DNA of 64,000 bases from Psettodes erumei (taxonomy: Eukaryota; Chordata; Actinopteri; Pleuronectiformes; Psettodidae), in NCBI GenBank assembly GCA_016785225.1, contig JAFBJZ010000760.1, positions 122,211 through 186,210 of the forward strand. The letters are read 5' to 3'. Both the position numbers and the translations under genes were made by a program. Shown here one piece after another: positions 1 through 11,099 of the stretch; within the stretch, counting starts at the first letter, position 1, and each line of letters begins with the position of its first letter. Below the pieces are notes generated by a model. The model did not search any database and was not told where the DNA came from. It saw nothing but the letters and a program-made list of their open reading frames with translations.

Positions 1-690
1 AAGGGGTACTGGGACTTACACGGACGATAGGAGGATTTTGGAGTGATTCTCACGGGGTCACAATTGCGGATGAGCCCCACGTCATATTTTCCCTGTGCCC
101 ACAATGACTCAGGTAATGTGCGTAGCACAGGGGGCAGTTCATCTCGTTGCACCATTGGGGCCTGCACGACAGAGTCTGGACTTGGGTCCACTATGTGTAC
201 ACTTCTCACAGTGTTTGTGACTAGCGGATAGTGTAGCCGATGTACTTGGTGTGATGGGGAATACCAAATGTCTGGGTGTGGTGGTGGGCTCCCAATCGGA
301 TATGTGCAGCCAAATGCGGGTGTAATTCCCCAAATCTGCCCAATTATCTGTCTCCTGTTTCGCTAATGACACATGGGGTACTGATGAGGGCACCTGGAAC
401 ATGTTTTTCTGCTTGTCTGTGAGAGTTACTGCTACAGCGCTTGCGATTGGGACCAAAAAAGAAAAGTGGTCCGTAGCATGTCATTACAGTCCTGTAAAAT
501 GTCCTCGTAGTCGTAGTCTGGCCCATGAGACACATGTGCCGTGCAGTGCAAGTCAGATAGGTTCATAAAGTCCACATGTGGGTCTACATTCTGTTGGGCC
601 TTAGACACCATGTCTTGCGCTATTGGTGTAGGAATGTTCCATTGATAAACATACAGGGAACCCCACGACCACATTTCACCATTGTTTGTT
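1..690 (-). pseudogene. pol: Retroviral pol, protease/RT junction, frameshifted
   Basis: Three successive minus-strand frames carry pieces of one Pol segment: about 690-465, about 456-215, and from about 215 to the window edge. The changes of frame fall near 690-650, at an A-rich run near 455-466, and near 215. The pieces include a PHVSLAK-type stretch typical of the region between protease and reverse transcriptase, and the LPESLWAQGKYDVG segment just before the RT fingers. RT catalytic residues lie beyond the left edge. These breaks make the provirus unable to express Pol. Confidence 0.7.
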
Positions 691-1360
691 CTACTGGTTG
701 CTGTCGAACCACCTTCAGTCCATCGGGAGAAGAGATCAAGCTGAGGTTGAGAGACAGCATCAAATCCCGTGCCAGTAAATTTATAGGGCAGTGAGGTGAC
801 AATAGGAACCTCTGCTTGGTTGAACAAACGCTGCCATCCATTGAACTGATACATCGTATGGGCACAGTGAAATGTTCTCGGACAATAACGCCGCTTGCTC
901 CTTGAGAATGGACAAAGTTTCCACTCATTTTTACCTCAGGTAGCTCTTGTTTTCGAATGACTGAATGTGCTGCTCCCGAATCTACGAGGAACGTTAACTC
1001 CTTTCCTCCCACCAACAAAGTGGTTTCAGGTAAAAGTAAGAAAGCCGGGGTCGCGTATTTAGTGTATGTCCCTACCGGAGTAGGAGGTTCTGCAATTTTT
1101 GTCTCTAAATGTCTAATTGCATCCCTAATTAACTGGCCCTGGTCTGCTGCAAGCGTGTCTTCATTGCAGGTGAGCGTATCTGATCGTCTAGTAGATAGCG
1201 GTGTTGCGTCAAGCTGTTCTTCATTGCATGAGCTGCCAGCAGTTGGCGATATTGCGTCAAGCGGTTCTTCTTTGCGTAAGCCGTTGTTATCATTATCCCA
1301 GCCGCCTTCTCTCTTTGATAACATCGTCTCCTCCCCACCTCCTTTTGCGTTCACCCTTAT
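620..1360 (-). pseudogene. pro: Retroviral protease and linker (ERV pro-pol, first segment)
   Basis: This lies in the same frame as gag, starting directly after the TGA at 1361-1363. The first part is a low-complexity S/T/D-rich linker. It is followed by a retropepsin core with the catalytic motif FLVDSGAAHS (aspartate in DSG) and a later hydrophobic segment with the LLARDLML-type turn that closes the retropepsin fold. The frame loses homology near 690-650, and similarity resumes in another frame, so a small indel has broken it. There is no ATG suited to separate translation, and the usual expression route in this class is stop-codon readthrough from gag. Confidence 0.75.
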
Positions 1361-2722
1361 TCAATCAGATCCTACATTGTTTTGGGGAGGTCCAGTCGGC
1401 ACATCTTGCCCCTCTGGACACTCCCGTGCCCAATGACCCTCTCTTCCACAAAGGAAACACGCTGTTGAACGTCCGGCCCAACTACGTCTACCTCGCCCCC
1501 GCCCTCTCCCCCCTCCCCTTCGTCCCCTCCATGCTGCACCTCCTCCCCTCCCTGTCTGCTGCACTCCGGTCACCGCCTGCAGCATCGTCAATTGTGCCTG
1601 CTGAGTTTGTCTTCCTCTTCTCTCATCCTCCTTTTGCTTCTTCTGCTCCTGCATTCTCTGGGCGTGTTCGGCATGTCGCTTCACTTCTGTCAGCCTTGCG
1701 TCATCTAGGCCAACACAACTGTGCTCCACCGCCGCCTTGATGGGCGGGAGCAATCCATTCAGGAAACAATGTCGGCAGTGCGTTTCCCATGGCCCGGGTG
1801 CATCCCCGAGCTGTTGCGGCTCTTCGATACCGCTATGGTCGTTAAAGATCTGTTGCAATCGGTGGTAGAACTCTCCCACCGGCTCCCCAGGATGCTGTTT
1901 GCATGACGTGATCTTAGACATATCGACTCGATCTGGGAAATTCTTTTTCATTGCCTCCTGTATACCCGCGACCACTGCCCGGTACGGAGCATTATCTCTG
2001 TGACCGTAATCGGCGTTCTCTACCTTGTCGGAGCCTTCACACGCACCCCTGATCTTTCCGTAGTTCGTTGGACCCATCTTCAGCAGCAGCAGCCGCCGAA
2101 TCTCAGGAACTGTGGGGTGAAACTCAGCACAGAAATCACTGAAAGCATCAGCAAACTTCACTCCCGATGCCCCGGGCTCGGGTAGATGCTTTAAAGCCTC
2201 CTTCATATCTGTATCAGTCCATGGTCTAAACACAACCTGGGCCCCCTGTGGCCCCATCACCTGAATCATTGGGGCCGTATACACAATCCCCATATTTTTT
2301 GATCTGGTTTGAATGGGAGAGAAATCGTCCAACCCCATCCCGGTCGTGTCTGCGGGACCGTCGGCCCCTCCCGCTGCGCCTCTCTCTTCTGGAAGGGCTG
2401 GCCCCGCGACGATTCCTTGCTGCTCCTGTGAGAGTGGAGGTGCGCTAGCAGGGGACACTCTTGTCCCGGACGAGGAGTCGGGCTGATACGGGGGTGGTCG
2501 TGCCGGGGGTGGAGGCTGCCAGGGGGTGTTGAGGAGAGGACCCCCGTGTCCCGTAAGAGACGGATAAATAGAGGAAGCTCGTGGCGCTGGATCAGGTTGC
2601 TTTGTCTCGGCATGCAACTCTTGCTTTTGCTTCAGATTTACAGGTGTGTATTTAGCCTTCATTATTTCAACTATGGCCCCTCCCGATGTAGGGCCCACCA
2701 TCGTACTTGTCCTATTTCCCAT
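1361..2722 (-). CDS. gag: Retroviral Gag polyprotein (ERV)
   Basis: This is a 453-residue open frame, uninterrupted from ATG to TGA, which is a plausible full length for a gamma-type Gag. It starts MGNRTS, with Gly2 able to be myristoylated for membrane targeting. A proline-rich stretch around residues 65-85 includes PPPY, a late-domain motif. Residues about 165-340 look like a p30-type capsid, followed by a charged K/E/R-rich helix around 345-370. A Gly/Arg-rich segment leads into a single CCHC zinc knuckle, CFLCGREGHWAREC, near residue 430, which binds RNA. The start is the first ATG after a leader of about 430 nt. The frame continues past the TGA into protease. Being open while pol is broken suggests a fairly young insertion. 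Exact retroviral class is inferred. Confidence 0.85.
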   Translation of the reverse strand: MGNRTSTMVGPTSGGAIVEIMKAKYTPVNLKQKQELHAETKQPDPAPRASSIYPSLTGHGGPLLNTPWQPPPPARPPPYQPDSSSGTRVSPASAPPLSQEQQGIVAGPALPEERGAAGGADGPADTTGMGLDDFSPIQTRSKNMGIVYTAPMIQVMGPQGAQVVFRPWTDTDMKEALKHLPEPGASGVKFADAFSDFCAEFHPTVPEIRRLLLLKMGPTNYGKIRGACEGSDKVENADYGHRDNAPYRAVVAGIQEAMKKNFPDRVDMSKITSCKQHPGEPVGEFYHRLQQIFNDHSGIEEPQQLGDAPGPWETHCRHCFLNGLLPPIKAAVEHSCVGLDDARLTEVKRHAEHAQRMQEQKKQKEDERRGRQTQQAQLTMLQAVTGVQQTGRGGGAAWRGRRGGGRGRGRGRRSWAGRSTACFLCGREGHWARECPEGQDVPTGPPQNNVGSD

Positions 2723-3147
2723 TTTATTTTACGCGGTCTGTGTCTTGTCACAGTTCCTTATCTTAGACGTGGACGTCTCCATAATTGTGGTTCTTTTTTT
2801 GTAGTATCGAGGTTAAACAACAATAAACACCTCGCGGGTTCTCTTCACCGACGGTCCCAGACGCGTATATACTTTTTTTTTTTTTTTTTTTTTTTTTAGC
2901 TTCTTATCATAGGCACAAGCACCCAACGTAATTATTAGAAATTTATGTCTCACCAAGCTGAAGGCTGTAGTCTTTGCCAATCCCGTGGAAAATGGTTCGT
3001 TGGATCCCTGCGGGGGACGGCCCGGTCCTCCTGACCAACAGCCCTCCCGTCTCTTAATCAGCAGCAGAGGTGGAGGTGGAAGAAACTAAATTTTCTCCAG
3101 ATGGCCAGTCACCGCTGTCCTCAGGAGCCCGGACGATCACCCGAGGG

Positions 3148-3165
3148 ATCCTGTTCGTGACGCCA
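3148..3165 (-). promoter_or_regulatory. Probable retroviral primer-binding site
   Basis: The minus strand reads TGGCGTCACGAACAGGAT, beginning with the TGG that pairs with a tRNA 3' CCA. It lies 4 nt downstream of the LTR edge, where a PBS is expected. It is not the Pro or Lys3 sequence, and I could not assign the tRNA. Confidence 0.6.
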
Positions 3166-3169
3166 AGTT

Positions 3170-3580
3170 TGTCATGGAATATTTCTATCTACTCAATGGG
3201 GTTCGAAAAAAAATTAAAGAGTGGAGTCAGTCAGTTTTTTCAGGTCAAGCTCTGCGCAGAGCGGGCTCCTCAGAATTCATGCGAGGGAGTCCGCCCCACC
3301 CAAGTCCCGTACCGTATTTATTGAGTTCTTACACACAGAAAGCATCACCTTCTCCAATCCTATGTTCATCAACTCTTCATTTCCCTTATACCGTATTGTC
3401 TTATCTTGCATTACGCCCCTTTGACGTGAGTTTCATAACCATCCTCACGTGCATCATCTTCGCCTTTCACATGTCCATACTGTTTTCGTTTTGGTACAGA
3501 GACAGGGTGACCCAGGTCAACCTGTTCTTTCAAGGCTCCATGTTCTTCTGGGGTCACACCAAGAATGCAGCCTTATCACA
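3170..3580 (-). repeat. 5' LTR of the endogenous retrovirus
   Basis: This 411-bp block has TG...CA ends; read in proviral sense it opens TGTGAT and closes ATGACA. A TATAAG box lies near 3390 and an AATAAA polyadenylation signal near 3313, both on the minus strand in the order expected for U3-R-U5. The right edge abuts hAT transposase coding sequence at 3581. The matching 3' LTR is off the left edge, so LTR divergence (age) cannot be judged. Confidence 0.75.
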
Positions 3581-5467
3581 TCAACCAGCACATCGAAATA
3601 TAATGATTAAATTTCCCACTACAGTACCTTTCCAGCTCACTCTCCACTTTTTGCTCATCAGTGGGAGGCAAGTCAACCTCTTCTTGACTCTGCTTTTTGA
3701 AGAAGCTCCCCAATGACTTGCGTTGCTTCTTCTGAGATGGTGCAGCGGCAGCTGTAGCTCCGCCTTCGGCACCTTGATCTGCTGCTTCCTCAGATGGCCC
3801 TGCCTGTGACTGGCCAAGGCCTTCATTCACTACTTCAGACAACGCTCTCATTTTAATGGCCCCTACCTTCTCTGGTCTGATATACTGGACTTTGAACCTG
3901 GGGTCCATCAAGGTAGCCATGTCAAGGAGGTCATCTGTGTCAGGGTCTGCATACTTCTCATCAAGATAGGCCACTATTTTTGTCTTCATCTCTTTCATGA
4001 GCTGAGTGTCCCCCTCATTTTCTTGCAGCAAGTTGGAGCGGAACAGCTGGAGCACAGGTTTCACATAAGATACGGTCACATGTGACTCACCAGAAAGGGA
4101 ATCTGTGAACTCCAGGAGAGGAGCCAAGGCCGCATTCATAGACTCGAGGACATGGATGTCCTGCCAAGTGGGGATGAGGTGCCTGGTGCTCTTGTCAGCA
4201 GACAGAACTTCAGTAATGGCCTTTTGTTGCTCTAGGACCCTTGCCACCATCTTCTGTCTGGAACCCCACCTGGTTAGTGACTCTGTGATCAGCTGGTGTG
4301 TGGGAAGATTGAGACGTTTCTGTGCTTTGGAGAGTGCACTCTTTTTCCACTTTCTTGCAAACACCTACAGCCCTGTCCACTCGTCTGTCCTTTCCAGCAG
4401 CACCTGTAGAAAAAAAACAATGACAGCATAAATTACAGATAAGAGATGAGGTTCAGTAAGTCAGTGTAAAGTGTGCTGCTGCTTTCATGAATATTAATAA
4501 TTAATAATTAACGAATAACAATAATAATAATAATAATAATCATGATAATATTAGCTAATAAAATCAATTCAGTTACCAATGACAAAGCTACTCACCAATT
4601 GCTGAATGCAAACGATGGCCAAAACATTGTAGCCTTGTCCAGTCGTTCAGGGAAGTCGCCTTTATCACATTTGCCCCACTGTCTGTGGTGATGCACACCA
4701 TTTTATGCTCAATTAGACTCCAGGACAGCAGTGCCTCCTTCAACCCTTCTGCAATGACTTCTCCAGTATGGTCATCTGGGAAGTATGCGGTTTCAAGGCA
4801 TCTGGTCTTTAGGTTCCATTCCTAGTCTATGAAATGTATGGTCAAGCTAATGTATGGCTCTGATGTTCGGCTTGACCACAGGTCAGAGGTTGTGGCAAAG
4901 TACTCGGCAGACAGGATTTCCTGTTGCACCGATTCTTTGCATTTCAGGTATAGATTGGTTATGGCAGTCTTTGTACTTTCGCCCTGGAAGTGCATAACGT
5001 GGGTCGATCACGTTGAGTAGATTTTTAAAACCGGGCTTCCTGACGGTACTGAGAGGAAGCATGTCCTTGGCTATGTAAAATGCCACTGCCTCAGTAATGT
5101 CTTTGTAGCGTTTGGATGATTTGTCATAGGGCACAGATGACGAGTACCTGTCCATGGTCGTCTGCTGTTTTTGTTGTGCTGGTTGTGGTTGTTTTATGCA
5201 GCTGTGCTGCAAAGGGTGAGCGCGGCTAAGATGGTAGAACAAGTTAGTGGTATTACCAGCCTTGGTGGGGACCACAGTCTTGCATAACTTGCAGACAACG
5301 TTTGTCTGACTAGTATCGGATTTGTAATATCCAAAAAACTCCCATACGGGCGAGCTGACCTTTCCTTTCCTATCCACAATTTCCTCGCTCGTTGCAGTAC
5401 TCATCTTTCCTCTCTGTACCACGCCGCTTCTGGAAAACGAAACTAACGAGGCTATGAGTGAAACCAA
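3581..5467 (-). pseudogene. ZBED-type hAT transposase, broken
   Basis: Exon 1 (from 5467) encodes an N-terminal BED zinc finger: VWEFFGY, then a CKLC pair, then H...H in FYHLSRAHP. This is the DNA-binding domain of hAT transposases. The DDE/RNase H part follows, with CITTDSGANVIKA and CFGHRLH motifs at about 4720-4605. An intron of about 190 bp is visible, with donor GGTGAGTAG near 4596 and acceptor TTTTTTTTCTACAG near 4407. The second exon (ORF 3576-4364) has ESLTRWGSRQKM and LMDPRFK, typical of ZBED proteins. Lesions are a frameshift near 4980, a TAG at 4822-4824, a shift near 4350, and loss of the C-terminal dimerisation region by the ERV insertion. It is related to host ZBED genes but is a transposon copy. 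Confidence 0.75.
4519..4540. repeat. (AAT)n microsatellite
   Basis: A run of AAT units lies inside the intron of the hAT transposase. Confidence 0.8.
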
Positions 5468-5819
5468 ACTTCATGCTGTTACATGATTGGCTCTTAGTTG
5501 TCACTCCACCTACATTGCTAGGCACCTGAAGACCATGCAGACCATGCAGAAGACGAGAAGCGATTTCTTGAGAAAAAAAACCATTCTATCGAAAAGTTAT
5601 ATTGAACGCATTTTCTATTGATATCGACCACATGTCTATCGCAATACATATCGTTATTGTTTTATCGGCCCAGCCCTAATTACAATCCAATATTAACTCT
5701 GATCCAGACAATTCAGGAAATTGAAAATGAGCTACAGTGGCAAGGAAAAACTGTGGCCTCTGGAAAGACCTGGCTTTCTGCCTAACGTGATCTGGTTTTT
5801 ATCGAAGTCAAAAATATGG

Positions 5820-6915
5820 ACAAACACCATGTGCTTAAACTAATAACACACAAGAAAATTATTATTGAACACACCCATCAAACAATCACAGTGCTGCAGA
5901 CATGCAACAATCAACTATACTCTTAACGTGTCTGTTGTCAACAGTTCTCTGAGCTCATTTCACAGCATCTCTATTGGGTTAATGCCTGGGTGGTGACTGG
6001 GCCACTCCAAAGAAAAGAAATGGATATTGCTTGTTTGAAGTCATTCTTGAGTGGACTTACATCCATATTTAGGGTCACTAGGTCCATTCTGACTGCAGGG
6101 ACAAGGGGTACATTTTAGGGGGGCTGACACCTTCGTGTGTGTCCCCACCAGAGGAATTGTCTCCTAAAGTGATTTACAGGGTCTTTCTTCAGGGCCAAAA
6201 TATGTCCCTTCTCTTGGGTAGGTAATTCTGTGAGGCCCCCAAAAAGGATCCGGCAGTGCCTGATGCTGATTGTTGCTTACCTTGTGCAGGAGGTGATGAC
6301 AATAAGTGACAATGATGCACTCTATGAGTTGCAGTCTTCTAACACAACAAACATTGCTACTACCATCTCTGCTCCCTATTGAAAATGCTGTTTTTTTCGG
6401 GAGCGCTCAAAATTACATTGCATCCCAAACAATTGCAAAATTAGTTCGTCACCTCATTGGTCTAGTGGTTCTTGCACCACGGTGAGGACACGGCACCTGA
6501 GAATTGCTGATTTAGGGGGCATTTTTGTAACACATGAGCTAAAAGGGACTAGCTCCTACTTCCTGTGGTGGGAATGGGCCTTTTCTCCTACTGCATCACC
6601 CAAGTTCTAGTCAGTTTCAGCTGGTGACAGCCACCCTGACAACATCCATATCCTTGACAAACTTGAGAACTTCCCTTCAATGATGATGAGCTCCCCAGGC
6701 CCTGAGGTAGGAAATTAAAATCATGATGCTCTCTCAAATACTTCAGGATGAAGGTTTAATGCTGGTAAGCAGTGCCGTTTTTACCGTATACATGATGCAG
6801 TGTGTTCTTCCCAAAGAATCCAATCTTAGTTTCATCAGTCCACAAAACATTTTTCCAGCAGTGCTGTGGGGTGTAATTATTTCTTTGGCAATTTTCAGAT
6901 GCTCAGTGATTTAAA
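5820..6915 (-). pseudogene. Decayed Tc1/mariner transposase and flanks
   Basis: On the minus strand, around 6895-6780, a reading frame carries WKNVLWTDETKIGFFGKN, the stretch around the second aspartate of Tc1 transposases. Near 6650-6600, HQLKL-type residues precede where the third block should be. Near 6008-5957, EWPSHHPGINPIEML corresponds to the SPDLNPIE motif, with the aspartate position changed and a stop just after it. The DNA at 5830-5900 also resembles the end region of the same Tc1 family. Many stops, shifts and gaps show an old, inactive copy. Confidence 0.65.
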
Positions 6916-9700
6916 TTAAGTTAATTTTAAAAGACAAGGTGGCTGAACAAACACATGTTCTTTGTTGATACTGTATTTACCACTTTCACTCTTCCCTGGA
7001 GTCTGTCCAAAGGCAGAGAGCATTTTTTGCATATTTCAACCTTACAAGCATTACAAGCTATATGTTTCTCAATTAATGCAGCCAGTCAAAAACCTTTAAA
7101 CCTTTTTCCTTTTTTTTTCTATGCCTATCGTGGCAAACATTATTCACCTCTTCAACCTCATTCCAAAACCATGCTTTGGTTTAGTGAAGGAAAGCTATCT
7201 CTACAGTGAATGCAGATATTCACATGAAGCTGATAGAAGTGCAGGCAAAAAAAACCACAAAAAAGATACATCTGGACAGGCAGAATGGAATCAAGCTCAC
7301 TGACTGTTTTCCCCCATTCAGCTTGATCCCTGCTATTCCCCAGCACTAAGCACTGCTTTCTCCAGCCTTATCTTCTCAGTCGCTTGGACCTCGCCAGTGA
7401 AATCGCAAATCCCAGCCATACCTAGAAGCAAGGTAGCGAGTGCTAAGACGCTACCACTGCATGCAATTCAACAATGGTTCCCTAGCAACCTCCTCTATTA
7501 CCTTCTCAGTTTTTCCTGTCAAAATCTATTTCTTTGGCTGCCCATGAATGTGTGGCTGGGTGTCCAGGAGTACCCCAAAAAGTAATTATTCATGTGTGTG
7601 CACATTTGTAAGTGTGTAACTGCTGCAGTAATGCAGAGGTTATGTTAAACTCTCACAGCTTGTGTGCACAAATATGTTCTAAACCCAGAATATAAGAAGC
7701 CAAATTCAGATTGTTATTTCTCTCTGAGTAGACAGCTCTTTGTTGGAGTGATTGAAAATTAGTTGTAAGCACATGTGGTGTACCACATGTGCTTCCCTAA
7801 GTAAAGAAAAAAATAAATAAAAAGCAACTATTGCAAGCATTGGAAAACTGAATTTTTTTTCATCGTAGCCCAAAAGTTGCCATCTGTTTTGAACAATACT
7901 GTGAAATGAAGGAGAACGAAGACTAACTAAGGAGAGATGAAAACAAACACAGTTTCAATAAGCTGCTATTAGTTCATCTTATTCAAATCAAACCAAATGC
8001 GAGATGACCAAGCACTACAAACATAAGTGTAATAGTTATCCAGAGAAGACAGTTGGATTTGGTTAAATTTCCAATCAGGGATACTGTTGATATTAACAAA
8101 AATAAAGGACTGCCTCCATAAAATGCCCTTGCAGCTTATACCTGGCAGGTGGCTTTTGCTGTTGCACCAACAGCCTTACATCTGCTATTACTGATTGCAA
8201 AGAATGCAACACCAATTATGTTTTTATATGGAAAATGCTCTTATAGAGCTTTTATATGAAAAATGAAAATTCCCACATTAACCACATGGTAATTCAGTAC
8301 TGAGATAAACCTTGCAGTGCAACCTGGAAATATTTTCAGTGATGAAAACATGGTCACCAGGTGTTTCAGGTCTTACATCAGACACCCTCAGCCGGGTGAC
8401 CCAGCCGGGGGTGATCAGGCCCTGACTTCTGTGCAGGTACCGCACTACACAACGCATCCACCCTCCTCAGGGAGATACCTTGTTAAAATCTGTTTCCCAC
8501 ATTAACCTCTTGATAATTCAGTGGCATCACTGGGACAAAAAATATCATGGCTGTATAAAAGTAAACAACCCTTTTAAAAGTCTTGGATGGACCATAAATG
8601 GAAGATGCTTTAAATGGATGGATGGGTCATCAAACTTTGTGACTTCACCATGGGCAGTGACACTTAATTTCACTTCTCTGTAGATTGCTGGTTCCATTCC
8701 TCAACATCGCAGCTGAGAACACTTTAAAATGGGAAGAGTGAACCTAAGTGAGCAAATCCTAAATGTCTGCACTTTTAAAGCACCACTGAAGTCAGTGTAG
8801 GGGCTGCATTGTTTTCCTACAGAGTTTGTGTTGGTCTGTATGTGGCTGGTTTGACCTGTGTCCACATAGAATGTGTTCAGGTACACCACTGAGTGCAGGA
8901 CATTTTGCATATGTATATGTACATACCAGTAAATGAGTACTAAAATGGCTACAAAACAAACATTTAATGAACAAAAGGTTTTAAAGCTGCTGCCATTGCA
9001 TGCTCTTCTCTGTTCCCTCTATGACAGTGAAACAGTGCTGTGTGACAGCATGTTATATGTTTAGGTGTGGGAGCAAAGTAACTGCTGGCAATTAACACAG
9101 TGGCACATTGGGGGCAACTTTGGGTAGGATTCATTCGGATGGTGAGTGAAGCTGTGTCGCAGAAACTTCAATTCATCAAAGCACTGCAAAGTCACTGCAG
9201 GCTGTTGGCTCCTTTACAGAACACTTTCTGAGTACTCTTTTTTTTCCATCCCTCAACTTTTTGGAGCATTTCAAAGTTGTTTCTGCTTTGTGTAACAGAG
9301 AATTAGGGGCTTTAGTCTGAGCAATAGATGTGGAATTGCAATCCTGGTGTCTGGCTTGTTGGGGAGCCAAGGAGCAAGATTTATGACACCTAGGGAACTA
9401 AATGGTTGGCTTTTGAGATAACTGTGTGTGTGTGTGAGAGTGAATTTATTGCCCTGGGCAATACCCACAGACTTCATGTCTGGACTCTGACCTGGCTGAC
9501 CTACTGTGCTGTGAGGAACACATTTAATAGCTTCATTTAACATGAATGAGTAAAATATTTTAAACACTGCTGTGAAATTCAACAGTATTGTAATGGAACA
9601 AATATTCCACAGCTAATTAAGTCATGTGTTTCATGCTCAGTCAGAAACCATTGGGTTAGACAAATCAATAAATTGATGAGAGCAAGTCATATTAAATGCT
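6916..9700. other. Non-coding stretch
   Basis: No convincing gene or recognisable element. ORFs are all below 70 codons and lack motif content. There is a short GGAT-rich run near 8610-8630. Confidence 0.5.
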
Positions 9701-9820
9701 GTGATATGGTAGAGTTACTTGTTTCTGTAAGTCTGCAGTGTAAAGAGTGTCATGCTTCACCTCTGTTCTGAATTTTCAGATGTGAGAACGCACTCTTGCC
9801 ACTCTTGGAAAGTGTGTGTA
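9701..9820 (+). repeat. 120-bp direct repeat, copy A
   Basis: About 95% identical (6 differences by eye) to 12520-12639. The shared block starts GTGATATGGTAGAG and ends near CACTCTTGGAAAGT. It contains GTAAGT and TTTTCAG, which look like splice signals but are not assigned to any gene. Confidence 0.8.
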
Positions 9821-10439
9821 CTCAGAGTCTTGTGTGACTGTCTTAGTCTGATCATGTAAATGCAATTAGAGTCTCTTTATCTGTTCAAAGGCAACAGGAT
9901 GAAAGTGAGAATGACATGACCCACTGCACATCCCATTTTCTGTCTTGTGCTCAGCACAAGAATGCCAATGTTCCCATAGTAACCCTGAGAGACCGTGGGT
10001 GACTGTCCTCTTCTTCTTCTAGAGGAAGAAGCAGCATGAAATTAGTGCCATGATAATGGAAGGCAAAAAGGTGTGTGTACTGATGGAAGAAAAAAAAAGG
10101 CAGCTCATTTCTGGAGTCAAATAAATATCTAGGGATACAGGTAAATATGCTAATGAGTGATAGGTATGGAGGCAAGATGTGCTCTGCATGTGGATAGTGT
10201 GCATCATGTATACTGTATACTGTACCATCACAATTGGTAGGTCATTCTGACTACCAGGCATATGGTGGTGCTTCCACTCCTTGCAGCCTTTTTTAAATTG
10301 CAACCCCCAATTTTAACATTTTAATTCAATACCATTGTTGAACAATGAGGAGGTACACATATGTGTCCAGAAAGTGCACTGGTGATCAAGTACACCTGTG
10401 ATGATTCTGTTGTTTATGTTCATTCTGTGTCTGGTTTTA

Positions 10440-11095
10440 TTTTGAAATGTGTCACTACACCTACACATCATCAGCCATCAGTTCACTTACTGTTTTTATA
10501 CAAGCCCATTCACAAATTCCTTGCCAGACTGTCTTAGTATCCGCACAGGCATTCCAGCGTTATCCTGTGTTTGCCTGTAAGTCACTGATCTCTGCCTGCA
10601 TTCTTAGTTTTTACCTCTGCCATGCCCTTTGGATTTTTTTGCCTTGCCTGATTTATAACCTGTGTACTGACTGTTGCCTAGCTCCTTGGATTTGTCTGCC
10701 CTGTCTGATTGACTACCCATGTACTGAACTTTGTACTGCTTTTAAATGGACTGTTGATCTTATCCTGCCTGTCTGTGAGTCGTGTATTTGAGTCTGATAC
10801 CCGGTTCTGATAAACCAGCGTGTAAACAAACAGCTGGTCATGAAACAATTCATTTGGAAATCCATATGACAGCTTATGGGAATTTAGGTGTCCATAAAAA
10901 AGTTGAACCTGGGCAGAGGTGTATCAATGCTCTCCCCAGCCTTTACACAACAATCAGTAAATTTAATTGCTTCTCATGTCTGTCCTTTTGTTTTTTGCAC
11001 TTTTGTTAATAAATCCCTGCACTGCACCTACCTGCCTACCTCCTGTCTGCATTTGGGTCCCATAACCCCGAAATGTGTCAGAAACAGCAAAAGTC
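10440..11095 (+). repeat. Possible LTR remnant of a Gypsy-like element
   Basis: A T/C-rich run of TGCCTG-type words (10530-10780) is followed after a gap by AATAAATCCCTGCACTGC (11007-11024) and GCATTTGGGTCCCATAACC near 11050. That order resembles the 3' part of some teleost Gypsy LTRs. No internal coding sequence or primer site is present, so the call rests on word composition and memory. Confidence 0.35.
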
Positions 11096-11099
11096 TTAC

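Larger units (their letters stand above)
1..3580 (-). mobile_element. Endogenous retrovirus, 5' half (LTR, leader, gag, protease, start of pol), truncated by window edge
   Basis: Read on the minus strand the order is LTR (3580-3170), primer-binding site (3165-3148), leader, gag (2722-1361), protease (from about 1360) and the beginning of reverse transcriptase at the left edge. The rest of pol, any env and the 3' LTR lie outside the window. Gag has a myristoylation-type start, a late-domain PPPY and one CCHC knuckle, and gag and protease share a frame across one stop. That layout resembles gammaretrovirus-like or epsilon-like ERVs of fish. Pol is shifted at least three times between about 700 and 200, so the copy is dead. 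It is inserted in the transposase of a hAT transposon, which resumes at 3581. Confidence 0.85.
3581..5679 (-). mobile_element. hAT transposon (ZBED-type), 3' part cut off by the ERV
   Basis: The minus strand begins near 5679 with TAGGGCTGGGCCGATAAAAC, an end sequence I associate with fish hAT elements, followed by a BED-finger transposase gene with one intron. The C-terminal end of the gene is missing because the ERV LTR begins at 3580; the remainder should lie beyond the other end of the provirus, outside the window. Confidence 0.75.

Noticed and set aside
1201..1740. 179-codon plus-strand ORF
   Set aside because: Antisense shadow of the ERV gag/protease region.
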